Source: Pigoraptor vietnamica
Taxonomy: Eukaryota > Opisthokonta > Filasterea
Direction: 5' to 3'
DNA: 26,443 nt
NCBI GenBank assembly: GCA_943704525.1
Contig: CALSCQ010002977.1
Location: forward strand, 1-26,443
Below, piece by piece: positions 9,901 to 21,200 of this stretch. A program made the translations under genes and the position numbers. Within the stretch, counting starts at the first letter, position 1. Each line of letters starts with the position of its first letter. A model generated the notes under the pieces. It did not search any database, was not told the DNA's origin, and was given only the letters and a program-made list of their open reading frames with translations.

Positions 9901-12470
9901 AAGGACGAGCTCGACATTGTGTCGCTGTCGTACCTTCTCGTGCAGCTCAAGGAGCGCATTCAGCACCCCGACTCGCGGTGGACGCGGGCGGAGCAGACTA
10001 TTCTGTGCGACTCGTTCGACGTGCTCGAGGATGCCATGATGCGTCGCATCTCGATGTTCACGGACCACTTCCCTTTTTCGTCGCCGCCGGGGCACCTTCG
10101 CCAGACCATACGCGCGCTCTGCCTCATCTACGACAACCCCACATATCGCGAGCGCAAGACGCACGCTAAGGATCTTGAGCGCGTTCTCCGCGCGTGCATC
10201 GTGACGTGCTGCGGCGCACTGTACGCGCGGTTCAGTGCGATGGCTGCGCCGGTTGTGCGCCCGTCGAACAAGGCCGCGGCGAGCGCCGAGTCCATCTCCG
10301 CCGAGCTCGACATGATCATGCGGGAAATCGACAACGTCGCCGTCTATTTTCGCACGGATTTTGTGGTGTTCGACGGCTCCCGCATGATCCAGCTCGACCC
10401 GGTCGCCGAGTGCGTCGCGGGATTCGGGCGGCTGCTTGCGGCGGAGGTGGAAGGAGAGCTCGCGGTCACGTTCTCGGACCGTTTTCACCCCGAGGTGTTC
10501 ACGCTGTATCATCGGCTGAGGCGTTACAACGAGCGCAACCTCATTCTCGCGCGGGGCTCGGGTTTCCAGGGCTTTCCGCTCGCGGACATGTTCCGCCCGC
10601 ACGTGGACTCCTGGCTGGCGCAGACGCGCGTCAAGGGCCTGGAGTGGGTGAAGGCTGCCATCGAGTCTGACAAGGTGATTGTCACCTGAACCCTTTTGAC
10701 GTAGGCGGACCTGTCATGTGCGTTTGGAAGTGTAACGCACGATGTGACACTCGTTCTGAACTTATTGCCGGTCGCACAGTTTGCGCCGCTGTCTGACAAG
10801 GAAAGGCACTCGTCGTCTGTCGTCGACCTCTTCTGTATGCTCCACCAGGTACGTCTTTATTGTGTTGCTGTTCAAGTTCTTGTTATCGGTCACCTTCGCG
10901 TTTACTTTCGGCATTTACTGCCCCCAGTTCGCGGACTTTCTTCTCGAACTCAAATGGCCTAACGAAGAGCAAGGCGACCAGTTTTTCACGTCGTTAAGCG
11001 AGGTGTGCGTCGGCGTTGACTGTTGGTGGCGCTGGCACACGGGTCGTTCCTCACCGCTCTACTCCCCTGCAGACCGTTGCGATGATTATTGACTACTTCG
11101 GCGCCAGCATGGTCGAATCGTTAAACACGATCGCCGCGAAAGGCTCGACGTCACCATCGACCTCCCCGCAGCTTACGCGGCGCACGTCTGCGTCGAACAT
11201 GTCTGTTGAGGCGACGAGCACGATTGGTCGTTTCTTTAGCGGCCAAGGGAAGACGCCCTCGCAAGTCCCGTTTGCGGCTGATGTGGGTGCTTGGGCGTCT
11301 CTGTGTGGTTCTAAGTGTGCACCTACCTAGCCGCTAATTGCTAAATTGCGTGGCCTGTGCTCGTAGATTTGCGTCCGACTGAACAACCTCGAGGCTGCTC
11401 GGCAGCAGTTGGGCGAGCTGTACAGCCGCATCGATGCCGACGCCATTGCGGCGCGGTGGAACTCGGCCAACGCGCCAATCCCCGCGACGGAGACCCCTGC
11501 AAGCGACACTCCTGTGGGCGATGCGGACGCTGCGAGCGTCACGAACAACAGCTCGAGTCGCGCGATGCTGCCGTCGACGAGCAACGCCAGCCTCCTCGAC
11601 GGCATGGCGCCCATTTCCCGCCACTTTCAGTCGGCGGCCGACTCCATCCGAGAGCACATGACGGGCCTTGAGTCTCGCCTGTTGGCGCAGGTGCGCCCGG
11701 CGGTGATGAAGGCCATTGACGGTGTGACGACGGAGGAGCCGATGGCCATTGTGCGCTTCTTTTCGAGGCGCAAGGCGAGCGCTGACTTCACGCCGTCCCT
11801 GGGGGAGGTAAACGCCGCGCTCGGCCCGGCAATGGACATTGTGTCCGGAATTCTCGACGAGTATTCGAAGCTGCTGGTGGGTTCGGCTCTGGGTAGTTCC
11901 TGGTTTTGTTGTCTGCCTCTAACGCGTGATGGGACTGTCGCAGTACGGCGATCTCTTTGACACTCTTCTCGCGACCGCGTGGGATGCGGCCGTCGAGTGC
12001 ATTGGCGATGCGGTGTCAACGAAGCGATTCGAGTCGGGCCATTCGTTCGAAATGCTGAACCAAGTGCTGGTGGTGAGTGGGAGCTGCGCGCGTGTGTGGG
12101 TGCGATGTGGCGTGCGTTGTTCTCTTAACTGTTGTCACTTGTGCAGACGCTGTGGGACTTCTTCCATGCCGACGGCAGTGGCCTGGCGCCCGAGGCGCTC
12201 AACACAGAGATCTACAAGGTTGTTTTGGAGATGACGAACATTATGCGCTCGCGGCAGTACGATGCCCTCCTTGCGCTGTACAGCCTGCACGAGCGCCACC
12301 CGCGTTGCGCACGTCTACTGCGCGACGCCATGAACATTTCGGACGACAAGGCGTGTCGCGAGTTCGTGGCGCAGATGCGGCGCCCTTCCATTCCGTCGCT
12401 TGCGTCTGTCAAGCGCGCCCTCTCCTTAGCTTCCATGGAGATTCGGCAGCGCGCCAACACGTATGCATAA
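6936..12470 (+). CDS. UNC13: Munc13/UNC13-family C2-MUN protein (vesicle priming, SNARE regulation)
   Basis: Family members bind membrane through C2 domains and open syntaxin through the MUN domain. Sixteen exons join in phase: 6936-7139, 7206-7354, 7419-7596, 7674-7796, 7868-8211, 8277-8508, 8607-8873, 8948-9059, 9165-9297, 9384-10674, 10780-10848, 10928-11002, 11073-11282, 11367-11876, 11944-12072, 12147-12470. The product is 1449 aa. The order is: a Ser/Ala-rich start (1-68), a Val-Gly-Lys repeat (69-117), an acidic linker, a helical region (219-499), a C2 domain (500-630), then the MUN region to the end. The C2 keeps SDPYV, WDEDE and KDDFLGQ, and carries about 17 extra residues between the last two, where animal Munc13 C2B also has an insertion. 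MHD1 ends in EWVKAAIESDK, and HSSSVVDLF follows. MHD2 ends near FFHADGSGL and KRALS. No C1, calmodulin site or terminal C2C is present. Confidence 0.88.
7206..7354 (+). repeat. Valine-glycine-lysine repeat coding exon
   Basis: Exon 2 of the Munc13-like gene encodes about 50 residues built from VGxGxGxVGKGVGxVGKGVG units. Glycine is at nearly every second position. Such glycine-zipper patterns can form amphipathic or membrane-inserting helices, and VPS13 C-termini have similar VGKG stretches. The role here is unknown. Confidence 0.8.
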
Positions 12471-12572
12471 AGACTGTTGATGATGCGAAGGGCACACATT
12501 AACGGGAAGGCAGCCAGTGGTGCCTAACGAAATCTTGTGCGTGCACGTCCAGCTAATGCAGTGATGGATGGG

Positions 12573-12578
12573 CACGTG
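12573..12578. promoter_or_regulatory. CACGTG box upstream of the MAPR gene
   Basis: GCACGTGATG lies about 100 bp before the MAPR ATG, in the 205-bp gap after the Munc13-like gene. Its core and 3' flank match the box at 766 (GCACGTGATG). Function is inferred. Confidence 0.35.
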
Positions 12579-12675
12579 ATGTGTTCACTTGGCCGCGCCA
12601 GTCAGCAGTATGCAGTGTGCTAAGAAAAGGTGCATCACAGCACAACGCTGCCCGTAACGCTCCACTCGTGGCACC

Positions 12676-13329
12676 ATGTTGGCCAGCATTGCGTCGGCGC
12701 TCTATGACGAGCTCACTTTTGTGAACATCTTGCTCGTCCTCCTCTGCCTCTACCTCATCCGACTCATTCTGGCGCCCACCCCCGACATGAGCGCACGCGG
12801 CCCCCCCTCGCAGGCGGCGTCGAACGCGAGCACGGCGCCGTCCCCTTCGCAACAGCCACCGCAACTGCGCGACTTCACCCTTGCGGAACTGCGCGCTTTT
12901 GATGGTCGCACTCCGCAAACGCCCCTGTACATGGCCATCTCCGGCAAGGTCTTTGACGTTTCTGCCGGCCGACACTTCTACGGTCCAGGTCTGTGGCACT
13001 GCATATCGCAGGTCTGACAAAAGAGAGGCGCGGTGGGCGGAGATGCAAGTGGATGTGGATGTGCGAAGGACTGATGACCTTTGCTCGCAGGTGGACCCTA
13101 TTCGGCGTTTGCGGGACGCGACGCAAGCCGCGGACTTGCCAAGATGGACACGCAGTCGCCGGCGTCCAACATGTACGATGACCTGGCGGACCTGACGCGT
13201 GCGGAGCGCGACATACTCGCGGACTGGGCTGCGAAGCTTGGGGCGAAGTACCCCCAGGTCGGCCGCCTGCGCCCCGAGGCCGCTGAAATGCCGCCCCCCA
13301 CCCCACCAGCCAGCCTGAAGGCAGACTAA
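12676..13329 (+). CDS. PGRMC1: Membrane-associated progesterone receptor-type haem protein (MAPR, PGRMC/Dap1)
   Basis: Members bind haem through a non-classical cytochrome b5 fold and support ER cytochrome P450 and sterol metabolism. Two exons (12676-12988, 13091-13329) joined over a 102-nt intron give 183 aa, close to PGRMC1 (195). There is one N-terminal membrane segment at about residues 14-33 (FVNILLVLLCLYLIRLIL), then a Pro/Ser-rich linker, then the b5-like domain from about residue 65. The axial haem tyrosine of PGRMC1 is matched by Y108 in FYGPGGPYSAFAGRDASRGL, and Y102 is the second conserved tyrosine. K157-Y158 in AKYPQVG match the distal Lys-Tyr pair. The YDDLADLT block is also conserved. 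The stop is only 110 bp from the end of the convergent minus-strand gene. The donor GTCTGT is unusual here but is supported by phase and by the unbroken family motif. Confidence 0.92.
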
Positions 13330-13439
13330 AGCCCTGTATTGTTTCGCCCGAAACGCACACAACCACGCAGACAACGCAATCGCAACGACACGGCCCGGCA
13401 TGCAGCTCGGCCCCTGAATGCAGAAGAACTCGCGCAGCG

Positions 13440-14899
13440 TCACACGTCGCCGCCGACCTGAGCCAGTTTTTGGCGCTTCGAAGGCGTGAGGCCCTGCGAT
13501 TCTCCGGGACGCTTCCCGTTCTGCTTGTCGGGCACATCTGCAACCAAACGGAACGCGTCAAACGACGGCACGGCACAACGGACATGTGGACTGACGCCCA
13601 TCGTGACAGGACACGCCGACGAGCCAGGGTGAAAAACGGAGCAATGACAACACGCTGACGTGCCAAGGTGCAAACAATAGCTCACCTTCATCGAGTCCGT
13701 CATCTGCTCCGAAGCGGCGATGGCAAGGCGGCGTTTCAGATACAACGGAGTACAGTCGGAGGTGTTTAGAACGGGCTCAGTAACTGGCCGAGTAGAGTGA
13801 CCCCACACACAGAAACGCAACAGTATGCAACCCACCCCAGCTCTTTTGCGCGTGGTGGGAAAACGCCTCCTCCGTGGCCGACGCATCGAGATGGAGCCCC
13901 TCTGCCTCGTCCTCGCTGTCGTAGCCGCCGCCAATCTTGCTGTTCGCCTGTGCCGACGTCTTCCTCCTACGCTTCTCGTTCTTGAGGTAGAACATGACGC
14001 GCGTGTGAATGTGCTTCGTTAGCACCTCCATGTCTTCAATGTTGAACGCCCGCGCGATGGCCTCGATTTCGGCGTGCCGTGCAAGCACCAGTTCCAGCGC
14101 CTCTGCAACACATGACACGCAAAGATGAGGGAGCGATTCGGTGAAGCACTTCGACAAAACGTCACTTAACGTGGAAATCCAAAACACCCCATGCCAACAG
14201 ATGCACGCACGCAAACCCACTCTTCGTCGGGGACCCAACGAGCAGGGGATCGATATTCCGACGGATGTCTTCCTTGATTGCATGCACAATCTCGTTCACG
14301 CGAGAGTGGAGGACCGTCGAGTTCGGCACGAGCTTGTCAATCTTTTTCAACGTGAACTTGTCAGGAGGAGTCAGAAAGCCGCCGAGCGACGGCCGATCCG
14401 GCGTGCCCGAGACGACCACGTCCTGCGAGAACACAATGGGCCCGTCGAGGAAACTGTTCGGACGCCGAGCCGGCGCGCTGGTCTGAATGGGTTGCGTGGT
14501 GATGACGGGCGCGGGTGACCCGGGCTTCGCATTGCCGATGGCAATCACGTCGCGCTGCAAGTCAACAACCGCGCGCTCGAGGAGGCTGAAACGCTGCGAT
14601 ATGACCTCAAATTGCGCCTTGATCGCCGTCACAATCTCGGCAAACGTCGCCTTGATGCGGCCCTCGAGCTCCTGCGAGAACGCATTTGCTTCCAACGGGC
14701 CGACGCCGACGTGGTCCGTGGGACCGTGCTGTTGCGACGGCCGCGCGGGCGTCTCGGGGGCCTCAAACATGCGCGCAAACTCGCTGTCGCCTGCGGACGT
14801 GTGGTGGACGACTGCGTGCGCCGGCGCGACCCCGCTGTGGTGGTGGTGGTGGTGGTGGTGGTGGTGCGCGTCGGCACCGTGCGCGTCGGTGGCGTCCAT
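13440..14899 (-). CDS. Unrecognised polyhistidine, probably nuclear protein
   Basis: I do not recognise the family. Four exons fit on the minus strand: 14899-14221, 14102-13836, 13783-13686 and 13520-13440. Introns are 118, 52 and about 165 nt, and the product is about 374 aa. The third acceptor is the least certain; a nearby AG is phase-incompatible with the basic C-terminus. The N-terminus has ten histidines in a row (residues 12-21). Next comes a helical stretch (ATFAEIVTAIKAQFEVISQ, FSLLERAVVDLQRDV) likely to form coiled coil, then a Pro-rich linker. A conserved-looking block follows (LPPDKFTLKKIDKLVPN-like, VNEIVHAIKEDIRRNIDP, LELVLARHAEIEAIA, EDMEVLTKHIHTRVMFYL). Basic clusters KNEKRRRK and TPSKRQK resemble nuclear localisation signals. 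It is divergent from NBAS and shares its promoter region. Polyhistidine tracts in other eukaryotes can direct proteins to nuclear speckles; that role here is inference. Confidence 0.68.
14837..14866. repeat. (GTG)10 trinucleotide repeat encoding ten histidines
   Basis: Ten perfect GTG units, read as CAC on the minus strand, lie in the first exon of the polyhistidine gene. The lack of CAT codons suggests a young, length-variable microsatellite rather than an old conserved tract. Confidence 0.9.
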
Positions 14900-15133
14900 G
14901 GCGTGCGTGCAAGGCCGCGTCGGTGGGGCGGGGGCAGCGCAGTGTGCGGCGGATGCCCTTTGGACAGTCGCGCGCGGCTGTTTGCGCGGAGTGGCGCGTT
15001 CAAATGGTGGCGCGCAGAGTTGTTGAGGAGTTCACTCCAAGTGCAGCGGAATAAATCTCTGTGCGCGCCAAATTTGGGGGTTTGTATGGCGAATGTATGG
15101 GCGACGGGATGACGCACAAACACAGCCGCATGG

Positions 15134-15181
15134 CACGTGACATCTCGTGACCTCGGTGCAGTCACGTGAACATTCACGTGA
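15134..15181. promoter_or_regulatory. Cluster of three CACGTG boxes in a divergent promoter
   Basis: CACGTG occurs at 15134-15139, 15163-15168 and 15175-15180. The last two sit in perfect TCACGTGA palindromes (15162-15169 and 15174-15181). The cluster lies 68-115 bp before the NBAS ATG and 235-280 bp before the polyhistidine-protein ATG. TCACGTGA is the core bound by bHLH-type factors (Cbf1, MiT/TFE) elsewhere. It may serve both genes in this 349-bp region, where I see no other element. Confidence 0.5.
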
Positions 15182-15248
15182 TCCTCGCCACTTCAGCAAC
15201 CGCCAGTGAAGAGGAAATCGCCGTGCCTGGCGTGGCTGCGGCACCACA

Positions 15249-18200
15249 ATGGCGCATGCGCAGCGACACATTCTTTACGACCTGTGGGAGCCCGCCGAGT
15301 GGCCTCCGGACCATAATGTATGTCGTGTCGAGGTAGTCGCTATTGTACTCCTCCATCCGCGTGCTCACAGCTGGCTGCCACTTGTCGCACGCAGGGCGAT
15401 GGCCCAGCGGTCGGCGCCGGTGCCGGTGAGATACGCAAGCATATGTTTATTTGCTCCATGTCACGTTTACTTACGCTCTCCTTCGCAGGTTTGGTGCGAT
15501 CGGCCGGTGCGAAACTGCTCTCCCCTCTGTTCAGGTGGGGCACGGGCAATCGCCTGCTGGCATTTGTGCATAGCTAACTCGCGGTACCGCAGGCTACGGA
15601 ATCTTTTTGTCCCCCAAGATATTCTTGACCGAGTGTCGCTATCGAGTCCGTGGCATCTGGCCATATCTGGGTGGGTGATTTGTGGCTCGCGCCGCGCGTG
15701 GGCAGGTATTGACGTGCGTGAATGCAGAAACGGCGACCTTTTGGCCGTGCTGAAGAGCGAAGGCATCGAGATTCGCGACAAGATCGATGGCTATGCGGCT
15801 GTTCGCGGCGCTCTTGCCTGTGGGTGTGCGCTGCACTCGTCTTTCTGTTGTTGTATTTGTCTTGATGATGCGACGTCCATGCGCAGTCGACAAGGATCCC
15901 TTGCCCCAATGGCGGTGCATTTCATGGAGCCCGGAGTCTTCCACAGTCGCCTTTACATTCAGGTGAGCGGAGCATATCTCGCAGCCGCGCGTGAGTCCAA
16001 CCGCTGAACCGCCTGGTTGGCACAGCACGGGCCACGTGGCTGTCGTGGACAGGAATGCGCGGCAGTTCCGACTGGCGAGCACTTCGGACACCCCTCGTGG
16101 CGGACCCGGGCAGGCTGCGGCCGTGGCATGTCTGGAATGGGGCCGTAAGGTGCGCGGCACGACGGGCTCTGAGTCTAGGTGAGTCGGGCGCGCCAGTCGG
16201 TTCGCTTATTTCCGCGCTCACGAATGGTGCCCTTTTGTTTGCAGTGATTTTGAGCTTATCTCCTTGGACTACGGCGGTGTTCTCAAGACCTTTGTTGTCA
16301 GGCACGTGCTGCTGTGGCTGCGAAACGCGGTGTGTTGTGGTGTTGCTCTGACCGGGCGTTTGCTGTCAACCACCAGCGTGCACGACGGTGCGCCCCAGTC
16401 CATCTGCAACCACCGCATAATCGAGTGTCTCGTCGGACTGGGAGTTTCGGCAATCGCCTATGATGCTTCGCGAGGGCTGCTTTGGGCCAGCGGACCCGTC
16501 GCGCAAGGAGGTGGGTTCAAGGAAGGCGGCTAATCCGGTCGCTTCAAGACTTTTCGCATGTAAGTTTAAGCGGTGAATTCGCCTGCATGCGTGGTGTTTG
16601 CGCAGACGGACTCGGCAAGTCGATCAGCGCATGGCGCGAAATAGGAGAGGCTCCGTTCCTCACTGCGGTGGACGGCGCTCCAGCACCGGCGGCGGTGAGT
16701 GGTCGTGTGGTGCCTACGAGTTGGTGCCAGGCAAGAAATTTTCTCGTTCCTGCTGTCGTCGCTAACATTCTCATTGTGTGCAGTCTGGCGGTGGCGGTTT
16801 TGCGCGGTTGGGTCGCGCTCTTCGTGCTGCCGCTGGGTTTGGAACCCCTCCGCCGGCCTATGTTGCCAGCCTTCGCGTGTCTCCGGACTCTGCGCACGTC
16901 GCTACTTTGATGGCAAATGGCCAGTGCCATGTTTTGCAGCTTCCGTCTCTGCGCCACGTGCGCAGCTTTGGCGCAGCCAGTGAGTCCACCGAGACCGTCA
17001 CAGACTCCGGCGGGTGAGTCGCTTTCTCGTCTGTGGAAATCGGGTGCCTTGACTCACGTGATCTTATTCCACCTAGGGCTAACAACGGCGTTTGGGATGT
17101 TGCGTGGTGGTCTCCCTCGACGCTCGCGATTGCCTGGGAGAACGGCGAGCTGGTCGTGGCGTCCCTCGAGTCAGGCGCAAATCTCCTCGGGCGGCAGGCG
17201 GAGCGGTGCGAGCCGCGCGCCCGATTGGCGACGCCCTGGCACGGCAGCGGCGCGTCCTCCGATGGCTCGGATGGTATGCTCGTTCTGGAGGCCGTCGGCC
17301 CTGGCACGGTGAGCTGTCCCCTCTGGTCGGCGAATGGAAGTGTTCGCGTGCACAAACTTGCTTTGTTCACTGTGGTGCCCGCGCGCAGACCGGTTCTGGC
17401 GAGGCCATCCCAACCGCAGAGGGTTTCGCCAGCCGAATCCGCGCGACGATGGGCGCGGTTTTGCATTTCATGGCCGACAGTGACCGCGATCACGGTGCGC
17501 ATGACGCGCTGTCGTCCGCCGACGCTTCCGTGGGCCATCGCCTCCTTTGGGTGCGGCCCACAACGCCAGAGAACCTCTTCCGGCGACACATTGAAGCCGG
17601 AGAGTACGGTGACGCTCTCGTGCTTGCGCAGCTGTACGGCCTCGATGCCGACCTCGTCTACATGAGGCAATGGAGCAAGGTGGCCGTCTCGCGCGCGTCC
17701 ATCAAAGATTATCTTAGCAAGATTGGCAACATCGAGTGGGTCGTTGCCGAGTGCATCGCGCGTATCCCGCATTCGTTCGAGTCGGCGCGGCTGTTGTTGG
17801 ATTACGGACTGAAGCGGGCGGTTGTGGAGAGGTTGGCGGCGAAGACGACAGTCGACATCACCGACAGTTCTGATCGCAGCGATGTTAGCGATGGCGACGG
17901 GCCCGCGGAGGAAATGGTGGCGGCCGTGAACGTGCTAGGCAGCGCGGAGCTTTCGGAGGCGGAGGTTGCTACCATTCGAAGCCGCCGCATTCTCCTCCAG
18001 TTTCTCGATCGGCTCTCTTCATACGAGGCAGTGTGCCGCTGCACGAAGGCGCCTTTCGACGAAGACGGATACCGGCGCTTTCGTGAGGCGGACATCGTTG
18101 AGGTGGCGTGTGAGTTTGCGTCGGCGGGATCGTTGGCGCAGCTACAGGTCGTTTTACATCGTCATGCCGAGGTCGGTCCCCACATTCTGGCGCTGTTGTC

Positions 18201-21200
18201 ACGTATACCCGAAACGATCGACCCGCGCAAGTACGCGGAGATGTGCCCGACTCGCGAAGGGACGAGCGCGATCAAGTGCCAGCCCTGGCGCGCTCTCGAT
18301 TGGGCGGAGCAGGACAGCGCGGGGTGCCCCGTTCGGCAGCGCGCGCGGCACTTTGAGGACCGCATGCCTCCTTACGACGACGACGCGCGTGGCTTGGGGA
18401 AATACTGTCTGAGTCGCACGGACGTCGAAGTGGCGAGCGCCATGGCCGCTTGGTACGGTGACCGCGCTCAGGAGATCGAAGCGTTCAGCGGCCTCGTCGA
18501 CTTCGCTTTGGCGCTTGTGGATATTGGGGCGCAGAGGGGCTTTGGCGCCAGTCTCCAGGGGATTCGCCAGGACTTGCAATGTCTCCGAACTATCGTGTAT
18601 GCCGCGGGCGCCCCTCCCGCGTTCGGGCTCTCGCAGCTCTTGCCTCTCGACACGAAGGAGCGAATTCGCATGATGCTCGCGTCCTCGGGGCCCGAGTCGA
18701 TCGTGCAAAATGTACGAGATATGTGCCTGCCGTATCTCCGACAGATTGCGAGCGCGGAGTCGGGCCGCACTGTGGTCGCGGACATAACCGGGCCGCTGCG
18801 CGAGTGTCTCGTGGAGTTCGCGGCGGAGGGTCAGTTTAACAAGTGCCTCGCCGTTCTCAGGGAATCGAGGGCCTCTTTGTCGCCCACAGCTCGGATCATC
18901 GCGGACGACAGGCTCCTTATCGAAACCGTGATCGATTGTGCGTATGCGCACAAAGGCTCTGGGATGCGCGCGACGAGCGAATTGCGCGCGGCAGCGGACA
19001 TTCTTCCGCGGCGCGAGAACGACATTGCGTCCGAAACGTATCGCGCACTGTTCTCCCGCGTCGATGCGTTCTTGCACCACGTCTCCGCGGCCGAAATTCT
19101 CGCACGGCATTCGCAGCCGCAGCCACTCGCATATTTTGTCGACTGCGATCGGGATTCGGACGCGGCGCGCACTCTGCTGCTTCGCATTGCGCGAGGCTTC
19201 GGACGCGGAAAGTCTCAAGCGCGTCAGGAATGGCGTAACCTACACGCCGACCTGTGTGCGCTGAGATTGCACGCTTTTCCGTCGCTGACTGAAAGTTGCT
19301 GTCACTCGGCTTATGCCGCGGCTGTCCTGTCGTCGGGCAGACCGGAGCTCTTTGACCTCGTTCGCGAGCTGTGGGGCTCGGACCATGGTGCGGCGGACGT
19401 GAGCCACGCCGAAGCAGCCGAGATCGTCACTACTGCGGCACGCGAGTATTTCAACTCGGCGGCGTCTTTGGGCGATCCGAGTCTAGGGATGGCGCGCAAG
19501 TGCCTCCAGCTTGTCCCGGTCGTAGACTCACAAGTCTCTGCGGAGCAAGACTTGCTAGAGGCGGTCGACATCCTGAACGCTGGCGGCGTGGACATGCTAC
19601 CCGTTCAGGTGCGTCTGTGCGGCGACCGGTTCGAGCTCGTGCAGCGCTATCTCTGGGCAAATGCAACGACGTACAAGCGACCGCAGCGTCTCCTTGAGCT
19701 TTGCCGCGCTCTGGGTGTCTGTCGCGCGGACGGAGCGGGAGGAGTGATTTTGGATGCGAATGCTGCTCGCGCCCTCACTGCGCTCGGATCTCGCGCGACG
19801 GAACTTGGCGACTACGCCGCTGCGTATGGCGTTCTCGCGGACGTCGTCGCGGCGGGCCATTCTGTTGCGTGGGAAGCTTGTCGCGACCTGTCTGCGCAAG
19901 CGGCGGGATCACTAGCGCCCGAGCAATGCCGACGTTTGGCGGCGTTCGCGGTAGCCCACGCGCCCGCGTCCCTTGCGGGCGGTTGCCTCTCGCTCTGGCG
20001 CGCAATCGAAGCCGGTGAGGCTTGTGGGTCGTTTTCGGGGGACTTGAATGTGTGTTTACAGCAGCTCCGACAGGAATGGGCGAGCGACGGCGGAGTCGCG
20101 GAATCCGTGCGCGGCGTGACGGAGCTCGCGTATGGCCCATTTTCTGCTTCGCTGGGGCGCCCGTTTGACGTTGACTCATCCGGCAAAGTGTATACGCGGA
20201 CATGGTCGGAGTGTGCGAGTGCCGCGTTGGAGTTGGCCGACAAGGTTGAGCTCGCATCCCTTCACAGCGACGTTGCGCGCGACAACAACGACGAAGGGCG
20301 CTCGTCGTTGTCCCAGCGACTCTTCCGCGCGTCCGCTGCACTGGGGCTGCAGCAGGAAGGATATGCGATCGATGCCGCAGTTGCTCTCGCTATCGACTGT
20401 GTTGCACGCGACACGCCGCTCGCTATCGGCGTCCTTCTCGGCTTGCCGCACGTCGCCGATGCCGAGCGTTGTCTCGCTATGCTCTCCAACAGCGAGCCGA
20501 TATACATGATGGCGGCGTGTGTGTTTGCGCTGAGGGTTTGCGAACGCTTCCGCGGGTCGTCCAATCCTCCGCCTGCAGAAGAAGACCTCCTCGTATTCAC
20601 TCTCGGACGGTTTCTTTCGGTCGCCGAGCCGTGGATTCGATCGCTGCCACTTCCTTCGCCCCTCGTCGAGGAGGACGTGTCGCGCGCTTGCACGGTCGCG
20701 CGCCAGTACCTCGAAATTCTCGTCAACAGCGCGCAGGCACGCGTTTTGGAAGGTCTCGGCCAAGGTGTAGACGTTCCGCGGTTCGCGAGAGACGATGCGT
20801 ACAAGAAGGACGTGATCTTGCTGCTAGCTTCGAGCCGTGGTGCTGTGCTGTCGACAGCCATGACCCTGGCTGAGCGGTATAACGTTCCGAAGTTCGAGGT
20901 GGCGCTTCGCCATGTTGAATATCTGTTGCTGGAAAGTGGTGTCGGTGTGAAAGAGTTGGCTGAAGCAACCGACTCCCTGAGTGTGCACATCATTGCGAAT
21001 GCAGCGTTGTCGGCTGCTCGTCTTGTCCGCCTCGTCGAGCGCGTTGACGGACGCGACCACGCGCGCCTCGCGGTCGTTGTGTCCCTACTCGCCGACTGCG
21101 CCGCGGCTCTAGGGCCCGCGCAGGAGGGACCCGGCGTCGAAGCGGGCGTATGGTTCATGGCGGGATTGCCATGGAGTGAACATCTCGCGATGCTCCGGAA

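Noticed and set aside
9037-10602. 521-codon open frame antisense to the Munc13-like gene
   Set aside because: It lies opposite a long GC-rich coding exon whose sense frame matches Munc13 blocks. The antisense product has low-complexity Arg/His/Leu composition and no recognisable domain.
16330-16376. Extra short intron inside NBAS exon 8
   Set aside because: A 45-47-nt segment with GT...CAG ends is possible, but it is shorter than every other intron placed and the frame is open without it. It is left as a note only.
17092-17388. Start of a 1617-codon frame at 17092 as an independent gene
   Set aside because: The true coding frame of exon 11 here is different (GVWDVAWWSP) and joins exon 12 through an 80-nt intron. 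The long frame only becomes NBAS after 17389.
18199-19218. 339-codon antisense frame over the NBAS core exon
   Set aside because: It is a shadow of the sense NBAS frame; similar antisense frames recur along the whole GC-rich exon.
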